Shown piece by piece: positions 8,220-17,508 of a stretch of DNA of 64,000 nt (the first letter of the stretch is position 1; the number at the start of each line of letters is the position of its first letter). The notes below the pieces were generated by a model that worked only from the letters and a program-made list of their open reading frames with translations, did no database searches and was not told the DNA's origin. The DNA lies in assembly GCF_900454025.1 (NCBI RefSeq), contig NZ_UGQM01000001.1, positions 1,364,001-1,428,000 on the forward strand. Reading direction: 5' to 3'. A program made the translations under genes and the position numbers. This DNA is from Mycolicibacterium gilvum. GTDB taxonomy: Bacteria; Actinomycetota; Actinomycetes; Mycobacteriales; Mycobacteriaceae.

Positions 8220-11200
8220 ATGGGTTGGCACACCGGTCCGCCGAGCTGGGGCGAGATGCGTCGCGTCCTCGAAGGCAAGCCCCGTCGCGCCGGTTGGCCC
8301 ATCGACGCACAGGTCGGCGACGGCGGGGACAGTCCAGCCTGGTCGAGCAAGCGGGGGCAGTACCGGGCGCCGGAGTCGAGGGGTCCCGCGACGGGGCGTT
8401 CGGTGCCCTACGCCGAGCTGCATGCCCACTCGGCCTACAGCTTTCTCGATGGCGCGAGCACTCCCGAGGAACTGGTGGAGGAGGCGTCCCGGCTGGGTCT
8501 GCGGGCCCTCGCGCTGACCGATCACGACGGGCTCTACGGTGTGGTGCGCTTCGCCGAAGCGGCCAAGGAGCTCGACGTGGACACGGTCTTCGGGGCCGAA
8601 CTGTCCCTCGGTGGGGGAACCCGCACCGACGTCCCCGACCCGCCCGGCCCGCACCTGCTGGTGCTCGCTCGCGGGCCGGAGGGCTACCGGCGACTGTCGC
8701 GGCAGCTGGCCGCGGCGCATCTGGCCGGTGGTGAGAAAGGGGTGCTGCGCTACGACTTCGACGCGTTGACCGAGGCCGCGGGCGGGCACTGGCAGATCCT
8801 CACCGGATGTCGCAAGGGTCATGTCCGCCAGGCGCTGTTGCGTGGAGGCGAGAGTGCTGCCGAGGCCGCGCTGGCCGATCTGGTGGACCGGTTCGGCCGC
8901 GAGCGGGTGACTGTCGAGCTCACCCACCACGGCCATCCGCTCGACGACGAACGCAATGCCGCCCTGGCCGCGCTGGCGCCGCGGTTCGGCCTCACCGTCG
9001 TCGCCACCACCGCCGCGCATTTCGCCGAGCCGTCCCGGGGCAGGCTCGCGATGGCGATGGGCGCGATCCGGGCCCGGAACTCGATCGACGAGGCAGCGGG
9101 TTACCTTGCCCCGCTGGGTGGTTCGCATCTGCGGTCGGGGGAGGAGATGGCACGGCTGTTCGCCCACTGCCCCGAGGTGGTGACGGCCGCCGCCGATCTC
9201 GGTGAGCAGTGCGCGTTCGGCCTTGCGCTGATCGCCCCGCAGTTGCCGCCGTTCGAGGTCCCGGCGGGGCACACCGAGAACAGCTGGTTACGGCATCTGG
9301 TGATGCAGGGCGCCCGCGAACGCTACGGCCCCCCCGAGCGCGCGTCGCGCGCCTACGCCCAGATCGAGCACGAACTGCGGGTCATCGAGCAGTTGAACTT
9401 TCCGGGTTATTTCCTTGTGGTGCACGACATCACCCGGTTCTGTCGGGAGAACGCGATCCTGTCCCAGGGTCGGGGGTCGGCGGCCAACTCGGCAGTCTGC
9501 TACGCGCTCAAGGTCACCAACGTCGACCCGATCGCCAACGGGTTGTTGTTCGAACGTTTCCTGTCCCCGGCCCGCGACGGGCCACCCGACATCGACATCG
9601 ACATCGAATCCGACCTGCGCGAGAAGGCGATCCAGTACGTCTACGAGCGCTATGGGCGCGAGTACGCCGCCCAGGTGGCCAACGTGATCACCTACCGGGG
9701 ACGCAGCGCGGTGCGCGACATGGCCCGTGCGCTGGGATTCTCGCAGGGGCAGCAGGATGCCTGGAGCAAGCAGATCAGCCAGTGGGGCAATCTGGCCGAC
9801 GCCACCCATGTCGAGGACATCCCGGAGCCCGTGATCGACCTGGCCATGCAGATCTCCAACCTGCCCCGGCACATGGGGATCCACTCCGGCGGCATGGTGA
9901 TCTGCGACCGTCCGATCGCCGACGTGTGTCCGGTCGAGTGGGCGCGGATGGAGAATCGCAGCGTCCTGCAGTGGGACAAAGACGACTGTGCCGCAATCGG
10001 TTTGGTCAAGTTCGATCTGTTGGGGCTCGGTATGCTCTCGGCGCTGCACTACGCGATCGACCTGGTGGCCGAACACAAAGGCCTTGAGGTGGATCTGGCC
10101 AAGCTCGACCTCTCGGAACCGGCGGTGTACGAGATGCTGCAGCGGGCCGACTCCGTCGGGGTGTTCCAGGTGGAATCCCGGGCGCAGATGGCGACCCTGC
10201 CCCGGCTCAAGCCCCGGATGTTCTACGACCTGGTGGTCGAGGTCGCGCTGATCCGGCCCGGCCCCATCCAGGGTGGCTCGGTGCATCCCTACATCAAGCG
10301 GCGCAACGGTCAGGAGCCGGTCACCTACGAGCATCCCTCGATGGAGCGGGCACTGCGAAAAACGTTGGGGGTGCCGCTGTTCCAGGAGCAGTTGATGCAG
10401 CTGGCGGTCGACTGCGCGGGCTTCTCGGCGGCCGAGGCCGACCAGCTGCGCCGGGCGATGGGCTCCAAGCGCTCGACGGAGAAGATGCGCCGGCTGCGCG
10501 GGCGGTTTTTCGAGGGCATGGCCGAGCTGCACGGCATCAGCGGAGACGTCGCGCGCAGGATCTACGAGAAGCTGGAGGCGTTCGCGAATTTCGGTTTCCC
10601 CGAGAGTCATTCGTTGAGCTTCGCGTCGCTGGTGTTCTACTCCTCGTGGTTCAAGTTGCACCATCCCGCGGCGTTCTGCGCGGCACTGCTGCGCGCGCAG
10701 CCGATGGGCTTCTACTCGCCGCAGACGCTGGTCGCCGACGCCCGCAGGCACGGCGTCGACGTGCACGGGCCGGACGTGAACGCCAGCCTCGCGCACGCCA
10801 CGCTGGAGAACCACGGACTCGACGTGCGACTCGGTCTCGGCAGCGTCCGCCACATCGGCGAGGAGTTGGCGCAACGTCTGGTGGAGGACCGAAATCTCAA
10901 CGGCCCCTTTGTGTCTCTGACCGATCTGACCAGGCGGGTGCAGCTGACGGTCCCGCAGACCGAGGCGCTGGCGACCGCGGGTGCACTGGGATGCTTCGGG
11001 ATCACCCGGCGGGAGGGTCTGTGGGCGGCGGGCGCGGCTGCTACCGAACGGCCGGATCGGCTCCCGGGGGTGGGTTCGTCCTCGCAGGTGCCGTCCCTGC
11101 CCGGCATGACGGAACTGGAGCTGACGGCCGCGGACGTGTGGGCGACCGGGGTGTCCCCGGACCGCTACCCGACGGAGTTCCTGCGTGAAGACCTCGACGC

Positions 11201-11519
11201 GATGGGCGTGGTGCCCGCCGACCGGCTGTTGTCGGTGCGCGACGGCACCCGGGTGCTGGTGGCGGGGGCGGTGACGCACCGGCAGCGGCCCGCCACCGCG
11301 CAGGGGGTGACGTTCATGAACCTCGAAGACGAGACCGGTATGGTCAATGTGCTCTGCTCCCAAGGCATCTGGGCCCGGCACCGCAAACTGGCGCAGACCG
11401 CGTCGGCGCTGGTGGTCCGCGGCATCGTGCAGAACGCCACCGGGGCCGTCACGGTGGTCGCCGACCGGATGGGTCCGATCAACATGAAGGTCGCGTCGAA
11501 GTCGCGCGACTTCCGCTGA
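8220..11519 (+). CDS. dnaE2: Error-prone DNA polymerase DnaE2
   Basis: This 1,099-aa C-family polymerase is the catalytic subunit of the mycobacterial mutasome, which copies damaged templates after SOS induction. The N-terminal PHP domain begins at ELHAHSAYSFLDGAS (about residue 65). The palm has PDIDIDIES near residue 457 with the catalytic aspartates. Helix-hairpin-helix and OB regions follow, the latter ending in VTFMNLEDETGMVNVL. Length is right for DnaE2 (about 1,080 aa) and shorter than the replicative DnaE1. The N-terminal 55 residues are poorly conserved in character, but the ATG directly follows the SOS box. Its partners imuA'-imuB lie only 5.3 kb away on the same strand. Confidence 0.96.
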   Translation: MGWHTGPPSWGEMRRVLEGKPRRAGWPIDAQVGDGGDSPAWSSKRGQYRAPESRGPATGRSVPYAELHAHSAYSFLDGASTPEELVEEASRLGLRALALTDHDGLYGVVRFAEAAKELDVDTVFGAELSLGGGTRTDVPDPPGPHLLVLARGPEGYRRLSRQLAAAHLAGGEKGVLRYDFDALTEAAGGHWQILTGCRKGHVRQALLRGGESAAEAALADLVDRFGRERVTVELTHHGHPLDDERNAALAALAPRFGLTVVATTAAHFAEPSRGRLAMAMGAIRARNSIDEAAGYLAPLGGSHLRSGEEMARLFAHCPEVVTAAADLGEQCAFGLALIAPQLPPFEVPAGHTENSWLRHLVMQGARERYGPPERASRAYAQIEHELRVIEQLNFPGYFLVVHDITRFCRENAILSQGRGSAANSAVCYALKVTNVDPIANGLLFERFLSPARDGPPDIDIDIESDLREKAIQYVYERYGREYAAQVANVITYRGRSAVRDMARALGFSQGQQDAWSKQISQWGNLADATHVEDIPEPVIDLAMQISNLPRHMGIHSGGMVICDRPIADVCPVEWARMENRSVLQWDKDDCAAIGLVKFDLLGLGMLSALHYAIDLVAEHKGLEVDLAKLDLSEPAVYEMLQRADSVGVFQVESRAQMATLPRLKPRMFYDLVVEVALIRPGPIQGGSVHPYIKRRNGQEPVTYEHPSMERALRKTLGVPLFQEQLMQLAVDCAGFSAAEADQLRRAMGSKRSTEKMRRLRGRFFEGMAELHGISGDVARRIYEKLEAFANFGFPESHSLSFASLVFYSSWFKLHHPAAFCAALLRAQPMGFYSPQTLVADARRHGVDVHGPDVNASLAHATLENHGLDVRLGLGSVRHIGEELAQRLVEDRNLNGPFVSLTDLTRRVQLTVPQTEALATAGALGCFGITRREGLWAAGAAATERPDRLPGVGSSSQVPSLPGMTELELTAADVWATGVSPDRYPTEFLREDLDAMGVVPADRLLSVRDGTRVLVAGAVTHRQRPATAQGVTFMNLEDETGMVNVLCSQGIWARHRKLAQTASALVVRGIVQNATGAVTVVADRMGPINMKVASKSRDFR

Positions 11520-11533
11520 GTAGTCTCGGGACG

Positions 11534-12175
11534 ATGACGCTCAACCTCTCTGCCGACGAAGTCCTGACGACGACCCGTTCTGTGCGCAAGCGGCTGGACT
11601 TCGACCGGCCCGTGCCGCGCGAGGTGCTCAACGAATGCCTCGAGATCGCGCTGCAGGCACCCACCGGCTCCAACGCGCAGGGCTGGCAGTTCGTGTTCGT
11701 CGACGACCCCGAGAAGAAGAAGGCGCTGGCCGACATCTACCGGATCGCCGCCGACCCGTACCTGGAGGCCGAAAAGCCCACGTTCGGTGACGTGCGCGAC
11801 GAACGCACGCCGCTGGTCGTCGACTCGGCGAAGTACCTGGCCCAGCACCTGCACGAGGCGCCCGTGATGCTGATCCCGTGCCTGGAGGGCAGGCCGGACG
11901 GCGCACCGGCCGGGATGTCCGCCGGCTTCTGGGGGTCCCTGCTCCCGGCGGTGTGGAGCTTCATGCTCGCGCTGCGCTCCCGGGGGTTGGGGTCGGCGTG
12001 GACCACGCTGCACCTGATCGGCGACGGCGAGAAGCAGGCCGCCGAGGTTCTCGGGATCCCGTTCGACAAGTACTCCCAGGGCGGGCTGTTCCCGATCGCC
12101 TACACCAAGGGCACCGAATTCAAGAAGGCCAAGCGACTGCCCGCCGAGCAGCTCACCCACTGGAACACCTGGTAG
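11534..12175 (+). CDS. Nitroreductase family FMN oxidoreductase
   Basis: A 213-aa nitroreductase-fold protein. The N-terminal RSVRKRLDF motif binds FMN, LQAPTGSNAQGWQFV is the typical second FMN segment, and GLGSAWTTLH with LGIPFDKY sits near the dimer interface. These enzymes use NAD(P)H to reduce nitro compounds, quinones or enals; the natural substrate is unknown. It resembles Rv3368c of M. tuberculosis, which also lies next to dnaE2. It starts 14 bases after dnaE2 and is probably at least partly co-transcribed with it, so it may rise during SOS. Confidence 0.85.
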   Translation: MTLNLSADEVLTTTRSVRKRLDFDRPVPREVLNECLEIALQAPTGSNAQGWQFVFVDDPEKKKALADIYRIAADPYLEAEKPTFGDVRDERTPLVVDSAKYLAQHLHEAPVMLIPCLEGRPDGAPAGMSAGFWGSLLPAVWSFMLALRSRGLGSAWTTLHLIGDGEKQAAEVLGIPFDKYSQGGLFPIAYTKGTEFKKAKRLPAEQLTHWNTW

Positions 12176-12184
12176 CGCCTGCTG

Positions 12185-12649
12185 TCAGACGGCGCCGGCG
12201 AACCCGTGCTGGCGCCACGCCTCGTACACCGCGACCGCGGCGGCGTTGGACAGGTTCAGCGAGCGGCGGCCGCTCAGCATCGGGATGCGCACCTGCTCGG
12301 TGATGTGCGGGTCGGCCAGCGTGGCCTCGTCCAGGCCGGTCGGTTCGGGCCCGAACATCAGCACGTCGCCGGGCTCGTAGCCGATGCCGGCGAACGACGT
12401 CGTCGCGTGCGCGGTGAACGCGAACACCCGCGCCGGCATCAACACCGACCACGCTGCGTGCAGGTCGGCGTGCACGGTGACCGACGCCAGATCGTGGTAG
12501 TCCAGACCCGCGCGCCGGAGCTTCGGCTCGGACAGGTCGAAGCCGAGCGGCTCGACCAGATGCAGCGCGCATCCGGTGCCGGCCACCATGCGAATCGCAT
12601 TGCCGGTGTTGGGTGCGATCCGCGGCGAGTAGAACAGCACGTTGAACAC
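12185..12649 (-). CDS. trmL: SpoU/TrmL-type tRNA 2'-O-methyltransferase
   Basis: A 154-aa SPOUT-class methyltransferase of the compact TrmL (YibK) size. It transfers methyl from SAM to the ribose 2'-OH of the wobble base 34 in certain tRNAs, by family. Motifs seen: the start FYSPRIAPNTGNAIRMVAGT, MFGPEPTGL as the SAM-binding loop region of the trefoil knot, and IPMLSGRRSLNLSNAAAVAVYEAW at the C-terminus. There is no RNA-binding extension. It converges with the nitroreductase gene (9 bases apart) and diverges from the next methyltransferase gene over only 17 bases. Confidence 0.88.
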   Translation of the reverse strand: MFNVLFYSPRIAPNTGNAIRMVAGTGCALHLVEPLGFDLSEPKLRRAGLDYHDLASVTVHADLHAAWSVLMPARVFAFTAHATTSFAGIGYEPGDVLMFGPEPTGLDEATLADPHITEQVRIPMLSGRRSLNLSNAAAVAVYEAWRQHGFAGAV

Positions 12650-12654
12650 AACGG

Positions 12655-12660
12655 GATAAT
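12655..12660 (+). promoter_or_regulatory. -10 element GATAAT giving a likely leaderless transcript
   Basis: GATAAT ends 6 bases before the ATG at 12667. A start of transcription 7 bases downstream would coincide with the A of the ATG. This suits the very short 17-base divergent gap and the common mycobacterial leaderless mode. No good -35 is seen. Confidence 0.45.
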
Positions 12661-12666
12661 GCCAGC

Positions 12667-13272
12667 ATGGCCGAAACGAGTCTGTGGATGCAGAAGGTCG
12701 CCGCCGATCCCGGGCACTCCCGGTGGTACATCGAGCGTTTCCGGGCCATGGCCCGCGCCGGTGACGACCTGTTCGGTGAGGCCCGCTTCGTCGATGCGAT
12801 GGTGCCGCGCGGGGCGCGGATCCTCGATGCAGGTTGTGGGCCCGGCCGGCTGGGTGGATACCTGGCCGCCGCGGGTCATCACGTCGTCGGTGTCGACGTC
12901 GATCCGGTGCTCATCGAGGCGGCCGAGCAGGACCACCCCGGTGCGACGTGGCTCGTCGGCGACCTGGCCGAACTCGACCTGCCGGCCCGCGGTATCGCCG
13001 AACCGTTCGACGTGATCGTCTCGGCGGGCAACGTCATGACGTTCCTCGCCCCGAGCACCCGCGGTGAGGTTCTGCGGCGGCTGCGGACGCACCTCGCGGC
13101 CGAGGGTCGCGCCGTGATCGGCTTCGGCGCCGACCGCGACTACGACTTCGCCGAGTTTCTCGACGACGCGGCCGGAGCCGGGTTCGTGCCGGACCTGCTG
13201 TTGTCGACGTGGGATCTGAGGCCGTGGCGGGAAGACTCCGGGTTTTTGGTCGCGGTTCTACGGCGCATGTAG
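12667..13272 (+). CDS. SAM-dependent class I methyltransferase
   Basis: A 201-aa Rossmann-fold methyltransferase. Motif I is ILDAGCGPGRLGGYL, motif II VVGVDVDP, and the later segment FDVIVSAGNVMTFLAP is motif IV. Such small proteins methylate metabolites; the substrate cannot be read from the sequence. The C-terminal FGADRDYDFAEFLDDAAGAGF segment is usual for this group. The gene overlaps the first unit of a 24-bp tandem repeat at its stop codon. Confidence 0.8.
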   Translation: MAETSLWMQKVAADPGHSRWYIERFRAMARAGDDLFGEARFVDAMVPRGARILDAGCGPGRLGGYLAAAGHHVVGVDVDPVLIEAAEQDHPGATWLVGDLAELDLPARGIAEPFDVIVSAGNVMTFLAPSTRGEVLRRLRTHLAAEGRAVIGFGADRDYDFAEFLDDAAGAGFVPDLLLSTWDLRPWREDSGFLVAVLRRM

Positions 13273-13313
13273 ACGGCCGTTCTACGGCGCAAGTAGCCGG
13301 CCGTTTTACGGCG
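13256..13313. repeat. 24-bp tandem repeat, about 2.4 copies, across a stop codon
   Basis: Units at 13256-13279 and 13280-13303 begin TTCTACGGCGCA and end in GGCCG. They differ at two positions. A third partial unit covers 13304-13313. The first unit contains the last codons and TAG of the methyltransferase gene. The repeat runs up to the stop codon of the convergent small gene, so it fills the whole intergenic space. Each unit can form a short GC hairpin around ACGGCCGT. Confidence 0.7.
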
Positions 13314-13466
13314 TCAGTCCAGGGATGTCTCGTAGCTGGCGATAGAGATCAGGCCGTCGAGCGTGTCGAGGTCGACGACCTCGCTGCTCATGGCTCGCAT
13401 CAGGGGGGAGTCACCGATTTCCGAGGCGTCGGCCAGCACGGCCACCTCGACACCGTTTCGAACCAT
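13314..13466 (-). CDS. Small protein of 50 aa, unknown function
   Basis: Reading from the ATG complementary to 13464-13466 gives 50 residues, beginning MVRNGVEVAVLADASEIGD and ending ISIASYETSLD. A strong Shine-Dalgarno GGAGGT lies 7 bases before this ATG, which decides the start over longer upstream frames. The protein is acidic, without Cys, signal peptide or membrane segment. I do not recognise a family. It is divergent from the conservon operon and convergent with the methyltransferase gene. Roles such as a modified-peptide precursor or a small adaptor are only speculation. Confidence 0.5.
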   Translation of the reverse strand: MVRNGVEVAVLADASEIGDSPLMRAMSSEVVDLDTLDGLISIASYETSLD

Positions 13467-13770
13467 CTTCGCACCTCCGTTGTGCGGGCTGGTTACCCTT
13501 CGGGAGCGCCGCCAATCGCGGCTTACTCGATCCATTGTTCCTCGTCGCGCGCACCGCCCAGCGTCGGAGGGATAACGATCGACTCTCGGTTCGGCCTCCG
13601 CGACCGGTGTTTGCCGCGCCGCGAAACCACGGGTCTATCAGCTTGTTTGCCGGTCGGTGCCGGCGTCCCGAGCGGTGGTAGCCGGGCAGCGCGACTGGCA
13701 TACTCGTCGGGTTGCCAGGCCCAGCATCCACGCCCGACGCGGCGTGCCCCCGCAGGAAGCCCCACGAACG
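13467..13770. other. Divergent intergenic region with no gene
   Basis: This 304-base stretch separates the small leftward gene from the rightward conservon operon. I see the GGAGGT ribosome site of the small gene at its left edge, but no convincing -35/-10 pair, RNA gene or palindrome. A reading frame continuous with the kinase gene extends back to 13657 but lacks a better start. Confidence 0.4.
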
Positions 13771-16158
13771 ATGGCTCGATCATTGAGACCCGACCAGCGC
13801 CCGTCGCGCTGGGCGCCGCCGAATTGGCCGGTGCGGGTGAAAGTGCTGGCGCTGGTCACGGTGCCGCTGGTGTTGGCGTGTGTGTTCGGTGGGCTGCGGA
13901 TCTCCGCGAGCACTGTCGAGGCACGAGAACTGGCCCACGCGGCAGACCGCGCCCAGATGGTGCCCGCCGTCGTCGACTACATGGCCGCGCTGCAGAACGC
14001 GATGGTCACGGCCGGCGGAGGCGGCAATCCCGCGGCGGCGCTGGGCGAGTTCGACTTCCGCAAGGCCGAGTTGTCGCGGGTGCTCGAGGGCGCCGATGTC
14101 GACGACAGCGTGCGTCTTGCCACCAACACCCTGCTCGAGTACGGACAGAACCTGCTGGACAGGATCGGCGCCGCGGAGATGGATCTGCGCACCCAGGTCA
14201 TGACGTTCGGGCCGCTCCTCATCACCGCGCAGACCGCGCTCACCGGATCGGTCGGTTCGGACGAGGATTCGGTGCGCACCGAAGCCGACGTGCTCTCCCG
14301 CGCGGTGGGAGCACGGGGCCAGATGGCCATGCAGGACATGCTCGTCACCCGGGGCGGCGAGCTTCCCGAACCGCTGCTGCGCTCGGCGATGGTGACGCTG
14401 GCCGGAACCGAACCCGCCACCGTGACCGCGATGGGTACTTTCCTCGGCGGCGCCAGCGACCGTGCGGACGCCCTGCGCTCGCAGATGGTCCGGCGCATGT
14501 CGCTGCTGTCCGATCCCGCCGTCGTGCTGGTCGGCAATCCCGAACTGCTGATGTCGCAGAAGATCACCGCCGATATCGCCCAGAGCCTGATCAACCGGAT
14601 CGCCGACGAGATCCCGGCGCGGGTGTCGCGGCAGGCCGACGACGCGCGTACCGCGGCGATCCGGGACTCCGTGCTCGTCGGAGCCGCGATCCTGGTCGCT
14701 CTGATCCTGGTGCTGTGGGTGGCGCGTTCCCTGGTGCGGCCGTTACGCACCCTGCGTGACAGCGCGTTGCGGGTCGCGCACGACGACCTCGGCCGCGAGG
14801 TCGAGCGGGTGCGCGACGACGGCAAGGAGTTCGCGGTCGACCCGATTCCGGTGCACACCACCGAGGAGGTCGGGCAGGTCGCCCACGCCGTGGACGAACT
14901 GCACCAGCAGGCCCTCGTGCTGGCCGGTGCGCAGGCCCGGCTGCAGCTGCAGGTCACCGACATGTTCGAGACGCTGTCGCGGCGCAACCGGTCGCTGGTC
15001 GAGCAGCAGCTCTCGCTGATCGACGGCCTGGAGCGCGACGAAGAGGATCCCGACCGGCTCCAGAGCCTGTTCCAGCTCGACCATCTCGCGGCACGGATGC
15101 GACGCAACGGCGCGAACCTGCTGGTGCTGGCCGGTGCCCGGATCTCCCACGACCGCGCGGAGCCGGTGGCGGTCGCGGCGATCGTGAACGCCGCCGCGTC
15201 CGAGGTCGAGGAGTATCCCCGCATCGTGACCGGCGACCTGCCCGACAGCGAGGTGGCCGCGAGCGCGGCCGGTGACCTCGTGCATCTGCTCGCCGAACTG
15301 CTCGACAACGGGCTGCGGTACTCACCGCCGCACACCCAGGTGCGGGTCTCTGCGGTGCCGACCGACAACAACGGTCTGGTGATCGAGGTCAGCGACACCG
15401 GCCTGGGAATGACGGAGGCCGACCTGCGGGTCGCCAATATGCGGCTGGAGTCCGGCGGCGAGGTCAACCCGTACACCGCCCGGCACATGGGTCTGTTCGT
15501 GGTCAGCCGCCTGGCCGCCCAGCACGGCCTCGTCGCGAGGTTGCGCAGTACGGTTGCCGGACAACCCGATTCGGGGACGACCGCGGGGGTGTACATCCCG
15601 GCGCGGCTCCTGGTCCGTCGCGCGGCGCCGCCGGTGCAGGCCCGCGACGTCCGTCCGGCTGCGCCGGCACCCGCACCGACACCGGCGCCGGCACCGCCCC
15701 CGCCTCCGGCGCCGGTTGTGCCGCCCGCCGACGTGCTGCCCCAGCGTCGTCCCGAGCCGCCGCCACCCGTCGAGCCGCCGCCACCCGTCGAGACACCGCG
15801 GCCCGGGCACGCCGACATCGACCACGACGACGCGATCTATCAGAAGATGCTCTCCGAGTGGCTCGTCGACCCGCACGAGCTGTCCCACAGCAGCGATCTG
15901 AACTGGAAGTCGGTGTGGGACAACGGCTGGTCGGCGGCCGAGGCCGCCGACGCCGCGCCGGTGCGCCACCGCACCCCCGAGGGCCTGCCGGTCCGCCGGC
16001 CCGGGGCGCGCCTGATCCCGGGGCACGCCGACACCGAGAACGGACATCCGCTCCCGGTGCGCGATCCGGACGCGGTCCGCGCGAGCCTCGGCGGCCACTT
16101 CGGCGGCGTCCACGCCGGGCGCCGTCATGCGCGGGAAGCCGCGGGAGACGACCGCTGA
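13771..16158 (+). CDS. Conservon sensor histidine kinase-like protein
   Basis: This 795-aa protein is the sensor of a conservon (cvn) cluster, like Rv3365c. Layout: a membrane segment near residues 26-44, a large extracytoplasmic nitrate/nitrite-sensor-type helical domain to about 290, a second membrane segment ([18 protein letters not shown]), a HAMP-like linker, a dimerisation helix with [19 protein letters not shown] (His438 is the candidate phospho-site), then an HATPase with [12 protein letters not shown] and DTGLGM. The tail (about 625-795) is proline-rich and low-complexity. No response regulator is nearby; signalling is thought to pass to the GTPase module that follows. The stop shares one base with the next ATG. 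Confidence 0.88.
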   Translation: MARSLRPDQRPSRWAPPNWPVRVKVLALVTVPLVLACVFGGLRISASTVEARELAHAADRAQMVPAVVDYMAALQNAMVTAGGGGNPAAALGEFDFRKAELSRVLEGADVDDSVRLATNTLLEYGQNLLDRIGAAEMDLRTQVMTFGPLLITAQTALTGSVGSDEDSVRTEADVLSRAVGARGQMAMQDMLVTRGGELPEPLLRSAMVTLAGTEPATVTAMGTFLGGASDRADALRSQMVRRMSLLSDPAVVLVGNPELLMSQKITADIAQSLINRIADEIPARVSRQADDARTAAIRDSVLVGAAILVALILVLWVARSLVRPLRTLRDSALRVAHDDLGREVERVRDDGKEFAVDPIPVHTTEEVGQVAHAVDELHQQALVLAGAQARLQLQVTDMFETLSRRNRSLVEQQLSLIDGLERDEEDPDRLQSLFQLDHLAARMRRNGANLLVLAGARISHDRAEPVAVAAIVNAAASEVEEYPRIVTGDLPDSEVAASAAGDLVHLLAELLDNGLRYSPPHTQVRVSAVPTDNNGLVIEVSDTGLGMTEADLRVANMRLESGGEVNPYTARHMGLFVVSRLAAQHGLVARLRSTVAGQPDSGTTAGVYIPARLLVRRAAPPVQARDVRPAAPAPAPTPAPAPPPPPAPVVPPADVLPQRRPEPPPPVEPPPPVETPRPGHADIDHDDAIYQKMLSEWLVDPHELSHSSDLNWKSVWDNGWSAAEAADAAPVRHRTPEGLPVRRPGARLIPGHADTENGHPLPVRDPDAVRASLGGHFGGVHAGRRHAREAAGDDR

Positions 16159-16571
16159 TGAATCTGCAACCGCCACAACCGGACTCGTCGCTCGACTGGC
16201 TCGTCGCGAGGTTCGCCCAGGACGTCGCGGGTGTCACCCACGCGATCCTGGTCTCGGCCGACGGTCTGCTCATGGCGGCCAGCGGGCACATCCCGCAGGA
16301 ACGCGCCGATCAACTCGCCGCGGTGGCGTCCGGGTTGGCCAGCCTGTCCACCGGCGCCGCGCAGCTCGTCGACGGCGGCCACGTCCTGCAGTCGGTCATC
16401 GAGATGGAACACGGCTACCTGCTGTTGATGCGCGTCGGCGACGGTTCCCACCTGGCGACGTTGACCGCCCGCAACGGCGACATCGGCCAGATCGGCTATG
16501 AGATGGCGATCCTCGTGGAGCGGGTCGGCGCCGTCGTCCAGGCGCCGCGGCGCCCCCGTCAGCACCAGTAG
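16158..16571 (+). CDS. Roadblock/LC7 protein of the conservon
   Basis: A 137-aa roadblock/LC7 fold protein. In conservons and gliding motility systems such proteins act as partners or activating proteins for the small GTPase encoded in the same operon. Typical segments are [32 protein letters not shown] and, later, [19 protein letters not shown]. The ATG overlaps the kinase stop by one base (TGATG), so translation is coupled. It corresponds to Rv3364c. Confidence 0.92.
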   Translation: MNLQPPQPDSSLDWLVARFAQDVAGVTHAILVSADGLLMAASGHIPQERADQLAAVASGLASLSTGAAQLVDGGHVLQSVIEMEHGYLLLMRVGDGSHLATLTARNGDIGQIGYEMAILVERVGAVVQAPRRPRQHQ

Positions 16572-16577
16572 CGCCGC

Positions 16578-16946
16578 ATGGGCGCGCACGAACGCAAGGA
16601 TCCGGCCCCCAGTCTGGTCCGTCCCTACACGCTGACCTCGGGCCGCACCGAGAGCGGCGTGACGCTGCCCCTGGAGGCGTCGGTCGGTCTCGCGAAGTCC
16701 GCGCCGCCGCCGGTATGGCCGGCCGGCGACGTCCGCAGCCGGATCGTCGCGCTGTGTGACGCACGTCCCTCCGTCGCCGAGATCGCCGCACATCTCTCGG
16801 TTCCGCTCGGCGTGGCGCGGGTACTGGTCGGAGACCTGGTGCTGCAGGGTTATCTGCAGGTCCATGCCACCCTGGGGGAGGCTGCGACGCCAGACGAACG
16901 ACGAGCACTCATCGGAAGGACACTGCGTGGTCTCAGGGCACTCTGA
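16578..16946 (+). CDS. DUF742 conservon protein
   Basis: A 122-aa DUF742 protein. RPYTLTSGRT near the N-terminus is the family signature. The second half (IVALCDARPSVAEIAAHLSVPLGVARVLVGDL) looks like a winged helix-turn-helix, so it may bind DNA or protein. Its biochemical role in conservons is not established. It follows the roadblock gene by 6 bases, and its end overlaps the GTPase start by 20 bases. It corresponds to Rv3363c. Confidence 0.9.
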   Translation: MGAHERKDPAPSLVRPYTLTSGRTESGVTLPLEASVGLAKSAPPPVWPAGDVRSRIVALCDARPSVAEIAAHLSVPLGVARVLVGDLVLQGYLQVHATLGEAATPDERRALIGRTLRGLRAL

Positions 16947-17505
16947 CTCCCGCGGACGGGCGTCGACCAAGATCGTCATCTCCGGCGGCTTCGGAGCCGG
17001 CAAGACGACGTTCGTCGGCGCAGTGTCAGAGATCGTCCCGCTGCGCACCGAAGCGCTGGTGACGACCGCGTCGACCGGTCTCGACGGACTGGCCGCAACC
17101 CCCGACAAGACCACCACGACCGTGGCGATGGACTTCGGGCGGATCAGCCTCGACGACGACCTGGTGCTCTATCTGTTCGGCACGCCGGGGCAGCGGCGGT
17201 TCTGGTTCATGTGGGACGACCTGATCCGCGGCGCGATCGGCGCCGTCATCCTCGTCGACGTCCGACGGCTGGAGGACAGCTTTGCCGCGGTCGATTTCTT
17301 CGAGGCGCGCAAGCTGCCGTTCCTGATTGCCGTCAACGACTTCGACGGCGCCCCGCGGCACCCGCTGCCCGCGGTGCGCGAGGCATTGGCGCTTGCCGAA
17401 CACGTCCCGGTGATCTCCGTCGATGCCCGCAGTCGCGAGTCGGCGAAGTCGGCGTTGATCGCGGTGGCCGAGTACGCGCTGAGCCGGCTCGCGCCCGCGG
17501 GCTGA
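16927..17505 (+). CDS. Small GTPase of the conservon
   Basis: A 192-aa Ras-like ATP/GTP-binding protein. G1 is GGFGAGKTT, G3 appears as FGTPGQRRF, and the G4 base-specificity motif is NDFD in place of NKxD. It is expected to switch between GTP and GDP states downstream of the kinase and roadblock protein. I chose the GTG at 16927 because GGAAGG lies just before it and because the start places the P-loop at the usual distance. It overlaps the DUF742 gene by 20 bases. It corresponds to Rv3362c, whose neighbour MfpA depends on it in published work on quinolone tolerance. Confidence 0.92.
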   Translation: MVSGHSDSRGRASTKIVISGGFGAGKTTFVGAVSEIVPLRTEALVTTASTGLDGLAATPDKTTTTVAMDFGRISLDDDLVLYLFGTPGQRRFWFMWDDLIRGAIGAVILVDVRRLEDSFAAVDFFEARKLPFLIAVNDFDGAPRHPLPAVREALALAEHVPVISVDARSRESAKSALIAVAEYALSRLAPAG

Positions 17506-17508
17506 CGC

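Noticed and set aside
13256..13313. Possible CRISPR repeat
   Set aside because: Units are directly adjacent with no spacers and there are only about 2.4 copies; no cas genes are present in the window.
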